Positions 34,771 to 45,130 of a DNA stretch of 64,000 nucleotides are shown here, one piece after another. Where the stretch lies: contig JAINUG010000026.1 of the NCBI GenBank assembly GCA_029706075.1, forward strand, positions 6,962,674-7,026,673, in the 5' to 3' direction. How positions within the stretch are numbered: position 1 is the stretch's first letter; each line of letters begins with the position of its first letter. Source of the DNA: Aldrovandia affinis (Eukaryota > Chordata > Actinopteri > Notacanthiformes > Halosauridae). The notes beneath the pieces are model-generated. The model made no database searches, was not told the origin of the DNA, and saw nothing but the letters and a program-made list of their open reading frames with translations. Made by a program: the position numbers and the translations under genes.

Positions 34771-35493
34771 TTTTAAACAGTTATTTTCCATTGGTACAAA
34801 TATATGCAATCTGGATCACATGTAAGTGAAGTAAGTCACCCTGGATCAGCATATAAATAAATTAATAAATATATATGTGAGATTATGAGTACTGGTGCAG
34901 CTCTGCCCTGGTTATACAAGGAACGCTGTGGGGACTGTGAGAGACTGGGAATAATGAGGCATCCTGCCAGTCTGCCTTCCCATAAGTGCTAATGAGGACA
35001 AGCAGGAGATAGCAGCCTCCAGTGAGGCCGCCCACTCAGGCAGCTGTTCCCCTCACATCGGCCCCCATTTCCTCGGCCTACACCAGGGGAGATGCAACAT
35101 CCCCCCCGTCCCCCGAAAACCCCCAACCCCCCAAAACACAGGTGGCTCCCTTTCTTCTCTGGCATTCTAGACCCCCCATGTAATCGCTGCCCTTCCAGGT
35201 TGCAGAAGAAGATGGAGACATAACTGCCAATCTGTACAAATGCACCTCGAAGAACATCCCTTTAATCTCGCTGTGACTGGAAAAATTGTGGTTCTGTATG
35301 TGCTCAGTGACAACGAATGTGACATCTCTCTCAGACCCCGCCCCCACCCACGCCCCATCAATCACACTGCATCACAATGTTTGTGCCAGGCTTACCCTTA
35401 AATGTACACACAGCTGCATTGAAGGGTAGTTAGTTCATGTGCTTGGTTGTACTTATTAACCACCTGGTCAAATGAAACGCTGTTACATATTTG
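34771..35493. other. No gene seen; C-rich stretch
   Basis: From about 35,040 to 35,180 the sequence is GC-rich with several C runs (for example 35,100-35,135). Overlapping open frames (35,078-35,365) have no recognisable domain. Confidence 0.4.
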
Positions 35494-35498
35494 ATTAC

Positions 35499-35992
35499 TG
35501 TCACCCGCTGTGTGATACACCCTGGAGTGGAACAGAACAGCAGAACACAGGGAATGGAGTTATCGGTCTGCGGACCAGATTTTATTGTTCTCACTCACAC
35601 GGACACGAGGAGAGAGAGAGAGAGCAAGCACAGACAAATTAAACAAATAACAAAAAGGTCTTCAGCCGTTCCCCTCACGGGTCGCGGCCACAAATAATGA
35701 ACTAAAATAATAAACTAAATCAAACCGCCTTTCAGCAAAACACTAAACATTCACTACACACACACACTTCGCTACTTTTCAGTGGCGTTTGTTTCAGGAT
35801 CTCTAGGTTCTCTCTCTCGCACGACATTCAGCTTCCGTGTTCCAGCCACCTACTAAGAGAGCAGAGCAGTTTTAATCACACAGGTATGATTAGAAAATGT
35901 CAGACAGGTGTGTGCGCTGGCTGCCCTGCTAGTAGGCATGGCCATTAATTGCCCCGATTACAATTAATGTAATTGTAACGACGCCTTCCACA
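35499..35992 (-). mobile_element. Solo LTR, family LTR-1, copy 2 (494 bp)
   Basis: The plus strand runs TGTCACCCGCTGTG to GACGCCTTCCACA, flanked by the perfect duplication ATTAC (35494-35498 and 35993-35997). On the minus strand it starts TGTGGAAGGCGTCG like copy 1 and has AATAAA near 35,585. It is about 100 bp longer than copy 1, and near its 5' end carries an ATTACAATTAATGTAATTG palindromic stretch that copy 1 lacks. Confidence 0.92.
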
Positions 35993-36206
35993 ATTACACA
36001 GAGGACCAGGAATCTGATTGATATCAACCACTTCTTCTAAGGCTCTGCATGTGCACACTGATGTCTGGACTGAGAGAGCTCATACAGCCTTGAGGACAAA
36101 TCCTCCCCTTCCCAATTTAGCTGCAGAGACAGGCACAGATTCACAGGGCCTTGCACTTAAAGTCAGAGGTGGCGTCTTGATCCCAGTGGCCCAGATGAAA
36201 ATGTGT

Positions 36207-36259
36207 CACTCGTCTACAGAACGGGTGTAGACGTTCTGTAGACGTTCTGTAGACGAGTG
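36207..36259. repeat. 17-bp perfect hairpin with internal duplication
   Basis: Arms CACTCGTCTACAGAACG (36207-36223) and its exact inverse (36243-36259). The 19-bp loop contains another GTAGACGTTCT copy, so a direct repeat overlaps the hairpin. Confidence 0.9.
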
Positions 36260-36308
36260 CACTGCTTACGCAATCACCCTTCGAGGCTTGTGGAGGCAGT
36301 TCAAAAGG

Positions 36309-36360
36309 CCCTATTATTGTTATATATTGAAGTCACAAACAATATATAACAATAACAGGG
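36309..36360. repeat. 21-bp hairpin, one mismatch
   Basis: Arms CCCTATTATTGTTATATATT plus G (36309-36329) and its inverse (36340-36360), around the 10-bp loop AAGTCACAAA. Confidence 0.9.
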
Positions 36361-39300
36361 CGGCACAGTTTACAGTGCTGCATATTGTATACTGCATATA
36401 AGCCTGCATATTGTATACTCTTGTATTCATTTGTCTATGGTTTGATTTCTACTCAACCAATTGAAGTGAGATACTCCTGCTACAACAGTGCATTGGCTGG
36501 GGTTCAAACTCTCAAAACCTGCCTTTCTTTTCAATAATGGACGTGCCGTGCCATTGCGTTCACATCCTCGTTATAGCTGCAAAATATGCAAAATAGTTGA
36601 ATATAACATTCTCAGGTTTTCAGACAACTGTTTTCCAGTTCTGATTAGGAGGCATAACATTTGGAGTTAGTTCAGTGGCGCTCAGGTTCCTTATTGGAAA
36701 TTAGCTAACGAAAGATGGGTGGGGGGGGGGGTCTATGACATGCCTGAATGAGCAGCCTTCAGCAGCAGATTATAAGCTTAGGATTTCAGACGCCATTGCC
36801 TGTGAGCTATAGTCGGTGGAAAAAAAGAATCAAATTCTTGAATTAATTCTCCTCTGTACACACATACGACGAGCACATGCTTCCTGCCTGAACGCAGCAA
36901 CAAAACAACTGGTGAGATCAATAAAGCAAAAATGTGTTAATTCATTATTCATCAGGGAGCCATTACTTTCAGTTGCATGTACACTAAATCCTAAAGCAGC
37001 AGGGGAATTATTTGCCAGAAGAGCATTGTGACACCCCCCCCTATTATTACAATATGTATCACTGCTCTGTGAATATATAAACTATTGTTATGTGGAAATA
37101 TGTTTTCTTTTGGCAGCAAAATGAATGCATCAATAAATTATGTTCTGGATATTAATTACTTATGTGATCTCCATCTTGATACTGGACCCCCCCCGTAGAA
37201 AATCACATTTCTATTTGTACTGTGCATGCTTCTGCCTAGACACACAGTCCACATCCAATCCCAGCTTCCCTCCACCCATAACCCCCCGCCTGCCACCACC
37301 TCCTCTTTTTAACCATTTATCTGCAAGGAGCTCTGACAAAGATCGACATTATACCCATAATTGGAAACAACAAATCTCTGAGCTTCCATTCACAACTGCA
37401 ACTGCAGCCTTATTTTCCTTAATGTGGTTTTGGGTATTCACAAAACACAGAGAAAGGGTGTTAGCTTGTAATTGATGAGAGGTAATGTAATGTCAGTAAC
37501 ATTGCATCCACAGCAGGGGTTATTTTACTGAGCCCCTGAGAATAAATGACGCAATAAAATTCCAATAAAATAAGTAAAAGTGAAAAAGTTAATCTGAGGA
37601 GACTAAAGCCTATACGATTTGATGGACCTACAAATAGTGATCAGTAACTGACAGGTTTGCTGTGGAGAGAAAATACTCTTGATTTGTTTTAAGAAGAGTG
37701 ATTGACAGCACATGATAGCCCCACCCATATCGGGGGTTCATGAAGCCTCATGGGTTCATGAGAAAAGTGATGCGAAAGGGCTATCTGCTGGCACGTCCAC
37801 CTAAAAGCAATCATTTCTGTGCAGTGATGTGCCCTAAGGTCTGGAATCAAATCCTGCTGTATATGTTGTATAGGCTTCTGGCGCAATAACCACACAGACT
37901 GAAAAGAAGTGGCCACAGGCTGCATGAGATTAGGAGAACATGCATATCTGTCTGCACTCTCCTGAATCTACAGAGGATGTGGCAGCATATATGATGGGGC
38001 ATTCCAAATAATAAATAGGGGTCTAAAAATATGTTCAAAAAGAATAGTGATGGAAAGTGGATCTTCGCTGAGCTCCAACCCCACCCCCAAATCCCCCACT
38101 ATTCAGTGCAGGTGTGATGGATCAGACATCAGGATTCAAGAAATAAAACCTGCTGATAAATAGTTTCAGCTTCAGGCTATGTGTCACTTGTTATTCCAGC
38201 AGCATCACGACACAACAGCTACAGGCCAAGCATGGAGGTCACCATATCTTAACAGTCTGAAAAGGAGAGCCTCACACATCTCTTTCTAAAAAAACTTTAA
38301 AACAAACACTTGCACACACAACATTTGGGATCATAACTTCTCAGGTCCAGCTCCATTGTATATTGGGGCACTTGCTGTTATTTTTGCATTATAAAAGTTA
38401 ACATGCTGTTGTTTGGCAGGAAAGAACAGAACTGGCTCCTTTTTTTGGCTCAGGTTTGACAACAAAGTTGGTTTTAAAGCAATTTTCTCTCCTCAGTGAC
38501 CATAACTTGCTCTCAGTAAAATGAATAGAAGACAAATGAACAGCTGAAAAGAATGAGAACTACAAAAAAATTTGGAAATGGTTTTTCCAAACTGGTGTCA
38601 TGGAGACCTTTATAACTGGCGTTACACTGCTCAAACTCCTGATAGAAACTCCTTAAAGACTTGTGAAGGTTGAGCGCAATTAAGAGATTATAAAATCAAC
38701 CCATTATCCAGTTAAATGGTGCAGAAGATTTGGACCTGTCTAAGCCACCCCCTTCCGTAATTCTCCATTTCATTAATGTGTAGGGCTATACCTTTGCACC
38801 AGTGTTCACAATATGTATGGTACCACAGGTCAACTGAAGGGCTTTTTTTCCCTTTTCTTTTTCAAGTGATGTGCCGATTGACTGCAGACTGGACAGACAC
38901 TTGTGTTGCTGGGCCACTCAGTCTTCTCTGGTCACATTGCAATATGACAACATTGTCATGGCAAGATATTGTTATACTGTTAATGTCCTACTGTTGTGCT
39001 TTAAACATGTGTGTATGTATGTGTGGAGGGGGGGTCGGGTGGAGGGAGAACCCTCTTTCCTGGTAATAGGAGTGTGAGGCTTCACAAACCCCTGAATAGC
39101 AGGAGCTATTTTGTGCTGTCAATCACAGACTCATGCCAGACGGTTGTGCCCGCCATAGAAGAACGCTACGACTGGTTCGGCAGCAAGTCATCGGATAGCA
39201 CTTGATATGTCCACCCATCTGTGTTCACGAGGCCTCGCTCTTGCCATCAGTACCACTTTCCTTGTTGAGGGGAATTGTACAGCATCTGGCACGCCTGCCA

Positions 39301-40677
39301 TGGACCGAGCCATGAGTGGCAGCTGACTGGATTGAGAGCGCCTGGCACAGAAGATTAAGGTGCCCTCGCTCTCATCTCGAGGTCTGGCGGCGGTGCAAGG
39401 GTAGGGGTGTGTAGGCAATCAGCTATCTGCAGGAAGCAGCACGGCTTGAGCACAGCAGGTGGCCACAGCACTCTCTTTTTCATGCCGATGGTCTCCGCTG
39501 GTAATTGCTGACGCCGTCTCTTTCGGTTCACTTTTGTTGAAAGTGACCCTTTCCACACTCCTCCCCTCTGTTGCCTGTTCTCAAAGGCACCGGTCTTTAC
39601 CCAGCAGGTTTCAATGGAACATGTGCAGGACTGGAATACAAAGAGGAGATGGCTAGACCATGCTCCTGCTCTGTAGAATGCCCTGCACCTGTATAACTAA
39701 TAATGCAGAATAATGTGAGTTTGCTGATATGCCGTCAACAATATCAACAATACCAATCTACTGGGGATTGAAGAAGCAGTTAGTGAGGTCATGCATAAGA
39801 TGATAGACAGACCGACAGGTAGATAGATAGACAGACAGATAGATAAATAGATATTTTTTCAGCTCATTTCCTCAAGGGTAGACCAAAACAATATGGAAAA
39901 TTAGGAATTAAATGTGTTTCTCTGCACATCTGGCAGATGTTTTATAACCTTTTTATTCCTCAAATGTCTCTGATACAGAGCCGCAAAATTATCTTCGCTC
40001 CCTGAGCTTTGTAGCATAAGTGTTTGCCTAGATGCAAATGACGTGTCATTTATGGTCTTCTGACAAGCCAGGTGATAAGAAGGTATGCATTTTACAAAAG
40101 AAATTCCAAAAAGACAAGACAAAAGCATAAAAGCAGGCTTTGGGGAGCTTCAAGAACTGCACAATCAACAGGGGTGATTCAGAGAGCACCCCCTCCCCCT
40201 CCTTGTCCACATGACAGTCCTTGCAGATGGGGGAGTCAGACGATAAATCAAGATTGATGATGATTGTGGGGACGTTGAATCATAAAGAATAATCCCATCT
40301 TTGAATTTCAGCAGGCTCCGTGGGTTCCAGAGATTTGCTGTGACAGATAATTAGCCATAAATGTAATGGTACACTGAAAAGGAAAAAAGGAAGGAATGGA
40401 GAGTGGAGAGGAGCATACGGACGTTCCATTCAGCCAAGAAAATTAAGCACTGGAGGGGTATTAAAAGGGAAAAATCCAATATTGAGGTGAGGGGAGGGGG
40501 GTCTTGGGGACAGGGCCGGCTGATAGAAGCAGAGATTTTTATTTGTCTTGTTATGATTGATTGCTGTGTGTGTCAGGACGCGGGCCGACAGGGTAGAAAG
40601 GCCACAGGGCTAAAACGGTTTGTCAGGGTGGGACCCAGTGGACTGACCACAGCAGGGCTGGACCATGACTGTGTAGG
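36361..40677. other. Mostly unique DNA, no gene proved
   Basis: No coding exon was found. The stretch 36,830-37,020 has balanced composition and homeodomain-like words (TTAATTCATTATTCATCAG); it, and 39,080-39,600 (GC-richer), could be conserved non-coding DNA. A GATA/GACA microsatellite lies at 39,808-39,852. The sequence at 40,015-40,130 has ATGCAAATGACGTGTCATTT. All of these are candidates only. Confidence 0.4.
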
Positions 40678-40685
40678 GATGGAGC

Positions 40686-40841
40686 CAGTGGCGATTTTAG
40701 GGTTTTAAAACAGGGGGTGCAATGTTCAAAAATCATTTTCTTTTAAATGCTTTTTGACATTGATTTTAAAATTGTAATATTTTCATCCCAACAGTAGGGG
40801 GTGCAAATGCACCCCCTGCACCCGAGGTAAAATCGCCACTG
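40686..40841. mobile_element. hAT-type MITE (156 bp)
   Basis: Ends CAGTGGCGATTTTAG and TAAAATCGCCACTG, with the perfect 8-bp duplication GATGGAGC at 40678-40685 and 40842-40849. A second inverted pair (CAGGGGGTGCAA and TGCACCCCCTG) lies inside. It is non-coding. Confidence 0.95.
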
Positions 40842-40917
40842 GATGGAGCACAACAGGTGTCAACCACCGTGGTCCTGGAGAGCAACAGAGGATGCTGGTT
40901 TTCATTGTTTCTCGGCA

Positions 40918-41084
40918 CTTACATGACATTACAGGCATTTAGCAGACGCTCTTATCCAGAGCGATTTACAGTTTCGCATTTCTTTACACACAATCCATTT
41001 ATACAGCTGGACATTTACTGAAGCAATCCTTAAACCTTTGCGTTACAAGGCCAGTTCCTTAACCATTATGCTAACATTGCCGCC
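40918..41084 (-). mobile_element. tRNA-derived SINE, family S2, copy 2, deleted
   Basis: Tail (GGCATTTAGCAGACGCTC, 40,935) and head (ACATTGCCGCC at 41,084) match copy 1, but the middle with box B and the TACCCTTGAGCAAGG block is missing. Confidence 0.8.
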
Positions 41085-41229
41085 AAATATACTTTATCAA
41101 TTAAAGCAGTTGATTACACAGTTAACTTGCCTCATCCTGTTTTTGGGGTCTGAATTGGTTGCTGGTTTTAAGGTGAAAATGAAATGTGGAATGAATACTT
41201 AGGCACAGAGAAACAGGGACAATTAATAT

Positions 41230-41430
41230 TGTGGGGCGTGGCATGGCGGTTAAGTAAATGAAACCGTGAGATTGCAGGTTTGATTTTTGAGAAGGGGCAC
41301 TGCCAATGTACCCTTGAGCAAGGCACAGTACAGTACTTAATCTGAATCACTTTTGCTAGCATTTAGCTGTAGAAATGGAAAACATCAATCCTGTACAATT
41401 CACCCTGGATAAGGGTTATGTTATCAACCA
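41230..41430 (+). mobile_element. tRNA-derived SINE, family S2, copy 3, degraded
   Basis: The head GTGGCATGGCGGTTAAG, a box-B-like GGTTTGATTTTTG, and the block GTACCCTTGAGCAAGGCAC (41,309) are visible, followed by a worn tail with CACCCTGGATAAGG. The orientation is opposite to copies 1 and 2, which lie to its left. Confidence 0.7.
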
Positions 41431-42389
41431 TCTATGACTGGTAGCCCATAGCGGTGGGACAAAACAGGTCACAGCCTGTCAGGGGTAGGGTGGGTTTAAG
41501 TCGGCCAGGACTCCTCATATAAGTTCCTCCCAAGCGCACGACAGGAATCCACATCCATAGGCCAGTCCTTCAATCGGGGCTAGGTCTCCTGTAGTGCCTG
41601 TACTGTGAAAAATGGCCATGGGCATCATGGGTAATGCATTGGAGGACACGCACATGCTTCAGCCACAGTGCTCCATGCTTGGGTGCAGGTGAGAGAAAAA
41701 AAGGGGGAAAAAGTGAGACACTCTTTCTGCCTCTCTCTTCCTTCCTCTGCTCCCTGCCTGTCCCCAAAAAGGAACTTTTGTGAAGTTTTGGCGAGGGTGT
41801 GTGCACAGGGTGATGGATTTAAACTCCTCCCGCAGACATGGCCTGGTCACACACATCAGAGGTGTTCACTCTGTCCCAGATGGTCAGTCAATCTGGAGGC
41901 CACCTGGGCAAAAGCAGGAGGGGACTGGGGCTCAGGGTGTCCATCAAACAGAGCACAATGACTGTGATCTGGTCAGCTATAAAGGTGTCTTGGTATAAGT
42001 GACTGATAAAGACCTTACATTTAATAATAATGTTAATGTTAGTATGATTTATGTTGGTAGGTAGGTATTTAGATAGGTAAATAGTCCGAATTATGGAAAA
42101 CTATTGTTGCTTTACGCCTACATTTTAGCAGCACTATTTAGCATGAAGCCAGTCAGTAGAAAGGCACATTGTTGTTTTTTTTTTTATTATGTCTTTTTTT
42201 CCTCACAATTATTCTCCCTTGACTGTATCTCAAGAGAAATGCCCTGATGATGAAGTGGTATCCTTTGTTTATTTTTAGTTAATATTATTGATCAATTTAG
42301 GACCAAAGGTGTTATCAAATATATATGTCGATGTCTATCACTGTATTACTGCACTGATCTCGTATGCAAACTATGATTGTTCCTACCAT
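41431..42389. other. No gene seen
   Basis: Open frames at 41,570-41,998 overlap on both strands and show no domain. The rest is AT-rich. Confidence 0.4.
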
Positions 42390-42455
42390 GTATTAATGCA
42401 CATCTTGTAAGTCGCCCTGGATAAGAGCGTCTGCTAAATGCTTAAAATGTAAATA
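42390..42455 (+). mobile_element. SINE family S2 tail fragment
   Basis: Only the 3' tail remains: GTAAGTCGCCCTGGATAAG, then GCGTCTGCTAAATGC and A/T-rich repeats. Confidence 0.7.
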
Positions 42456-42976
42456 TAAAATGTATATCAAACATGATACATGATACTATACATGGTGTCC
42501 TACTAATAACAGGGTCATAATGAATGTCCTTCCCAGGAATGTAATGCTTTCTATGATAAATCTTTAGAATCCTGTTAAAACCCTGTCAAAGATTTTAGTA
42601 AAACCATATAAAATATATTCATATAACCTACTTGTGAACCATGGCAAGATCTGTAAAGATCTGGAATTTGATTAAATTGCTCTGCCTTAAAAAGGAACCT
42701 ACAAAGTGTTTTGACTTAACTAAGCTTATGATATTATATATTTGGACTTACAAAAAGCATTTGGCAGTACCATATGTGAGGCTCAATGTCAAAATGAATT
42801 CAGGAGGAATTACAGGAGTTATTTTAGAGTAGGTTAGACATTTTCTGCAAGGGAGAAGACAAAACGTAACTGTGGGAGGGATCATATCTGAGCAAGGTGC
42901 TGTGGGCAGTAGAGTCCCGCAAGGATTGGCATTGGAACCTATGTTTTTCCTTATTTACATAAATTATTTTGATAGG

Positions 42977-43726
42977 TGTCGGGCATGTGAGAATTGATTA
43001 AAAATGTCTATTCCTGAATCCAGTAGCCTTAACAATAAAATGCTCTTGTTCGATGTTCAGTACTCTGTATACTAAGTAATAATAAGTGGTATTACGTGTA
43101 AAAACCCCTCACTTATACTACATGTAAAATATATCTTATTTAATTGAACAATTATTAAATATGATGACAATTATTAATTAAATCGCGAATATCTTTGATA
43201 GGCAGATCAATCTGGTGGATCAACCTTCATCAAAATATACAACTCATTCAATCAAATTAAAATTAAGAGCTGGTTAATTAAGACAAGACAAAGACAAAAT
43301 ATTAAATGTCAAATCTACTGATCATAAAAATGACATGATACAATCAAAAAAGAGATGAAAGGAAAGAAAAATATATCAAAGCAAGCTTATCTCTCCCAAG
43401 ATGCATCCAACACATGCAGCCAGAAAACAAAGCAAAAACGTAGTGCCATGGTGTGAGCCAGGACAAGTGAAGGCAGAATGCAAGCAAATAGTTGGTGAAA
43501 TTACAATGTAGAATATAATGACCAAAAACCCATGCATAATTAATTCACAGTTAGGGGAGGACCAGAGGATGTCTGAGCCAGTTTTATTTTATTTGTTATT
43601 TTTTAATTAAAATTATCCTCTATGATGAAACACACACAAATACACACACATGAACAGGCAAAATGTTTCCCTGGATAGGATCAAATGTTTCCCTGGATAG
43701 GACCCAAAAATAGAGCTATCCCAACA
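42977..43726 (-). mobile_element. Solo LTR, family LTR-6, copy 2 (about 750 bp)
   Basis: It starts TGTCGGGCATGTG and ends ATCCCAACA, flanked by TAGG (42973-42976) and CAGG (43727-43730), one mismatch. Removing it restores LINE homology across the gap, which supports the ends. Its minus strand matches 30,600-31,104. A tandem TGTTTCCCTGGATAGGA repeat lies near 43,663-43,700. Confidence 0.75.
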
Positions 43727-43776
43727 CAGGGATGTTAATAGAAAAATAGTGCAAATGATAAATGTGCAAATGATAC

Positions 43777-44082
43777 GGCCTCGGATAGCGTAGTGGTCTA
43801 ACGCACTCTCATTGACTGGTGCTTTGCGAGTGTGAGCTGCCTATTGCGGTTGCGGTTAGAAACCTGACTGTGCCAGACCGGCCCTGGCCGGGTGCACTGG
43901 TGGGGGGAGGCATTTGGCTGTCCGCCCCAGGGGCAAGTTTGTCTCGGAGGAAGCGGATCATCGCTGTCCTCTGGGAATGAGCTTGACCCGGAGGATAGGC
44001 GGTGAGTTTGTGGAGATGGGCGAACAGAAATAAATAGAGGATATAATTGGCCACTAAATTGGGAGAAAAATTTGAAAAAATC
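43777..44082 (+). mobile_element. tRNA-derived SINE, family S1, copy 3
   Basis: Head GGCCTCGGATAGCGTAGTGG (box A), box-B-like GGTTAGAAACC, and middle block GGCATTTGGCTGTCCGCC. Duplicated TGATAC lies at 43771-43776 and 44083-44088. It sits inside the LINE copy, in the RT. Confidence 0.88.
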
Positions 44083-44817
44083 TGATACAAAACTTGGGGG
44101 TTTAGCAAACAATTTGGAATTTGGAATTTACTAAGGTAATCCACGATTACTTAAACAAAATACAGAAATGGGCAGAAACTTGACAGATTCAATGTGGCTA
44201 AATCTAAAGTTCTGAATGTGGGAAATTTAAGACAGGAGTATTTAATGGGAGGAGGACAATTTAAATGTATTCAATTTGAAAAAGACTTTGGCATAGTAGT
44301 TGATCAAAGTATACAGGTGGAAATCAGTAATTCTGCATTGATAACAGGAAGTATTTTTTTACTCAGAGAGTTGTCAATGCATGGAGCAGCTTTCCAGGTA
44401 ATGTAGTAGAGAAACTTGTGGTACAGTCCAGGCTTGATTTAGTCCTGGATATTCTCTAGACTGTTAGTAAATGATGACCCTAGGTGGACCGAATTACTTG
44501 TTCTCCTCATTATGTATTCTTATGTTCTTATGTAAAGGTATTGATATTAAACAGCATAACTCTAATCCAGCCTAAGGCACTAATTCCTTCAGTTATTCAT
44601 TGAAGGATGGATAACTTCAATATATTGTGCAATTCAAAAGGTGGTAATTTAAACTGCATGATATAAACACAGTGTATACAAAAACATACAGTAGTTATGA
44701 GAGTATATAATGTACCGTAGATATTGTGTTAAAGCTTACTGAGATCATATAGCATATACAGTAAATATAATATACATTATCATTTAAATGTTAAATTGAT
44801 AAAATAGTGAAAAAAAG

Positions 44818-44925
44818 GAAACACCAATGTAAAGTCACTTAGCCACTTGGTGTTGGGCCACCACTATTTTTGATTAAACTGGATTAAATTTCCAATCAAC
44901 TCCATTTCCAATCCATCTGCGGTCA
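44818..44925 (-). mobile_element. Tc1-like end fragment
   Basis: AGTCACTTAGCCACTTGGTG and TTGGGCCACCAC near 44,834-44,862 resemble, inverted, the C-terminus and 3' end of the Tc1 family seen at 34 kb. Confidence 0.45.
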
Positions 44926-45130
44926 CTCACCTGTTATGCTTTGCACTTGGAATTAATGTACAGAAATCACAATCTTGGATTATGCGCTTCCATTCACTGT
45001 TGCCATTCGCTGATGTGTTTTCTTTGGAGTTCAATGCTGACATCACTGTAGACACTGTTGCTTGCAAAACATTTGCATTTTGAGCTGTCCTATCTAGCTC
45101 CTGCCAAACACAGCCCTAGAATCACCCCTC
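44925..45130 (+). repeat. Unassigned dispersed repeat R1, copy 2
   Basis: Shares ordered blocks with 28,670-28,910 (AATGTACAGA, TATGCGCTTCC, CTGATGTG, GACATCACTGTAGACACTG). No coding capacity and no clear ends. Confidence 0.5.

Larger units (their letters stand above)
42640..44545 (+). mobile_element. CR1/L2-like LINE, copy 2, split by two insertions
   Basis: The same family and orientation as at 2.3 kb. The 5' piece (to 42,976) has degraded RT motif A and TYVFPYLHK/IYIN-like sequence. The frame is broken by an LTR (42,977-43,726) within the codons matching NDLDRDV, resumes briefly (43,727-43,776), is broken again by a SINE at the ADDT position, and continues at 44,089 with KLGGLANNLE-like sequence and a 70-codon open piece (44,194-44,406). 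The 3' end has TATTCTTATGTTCTTATG near 44,515-44,535. It is dead. Confidence 0.8.

Noticed and set aside
37140-37475. A 111-codon plus-strand frame
   Set aside because: Low complexity in part, no domain, and no splice context.
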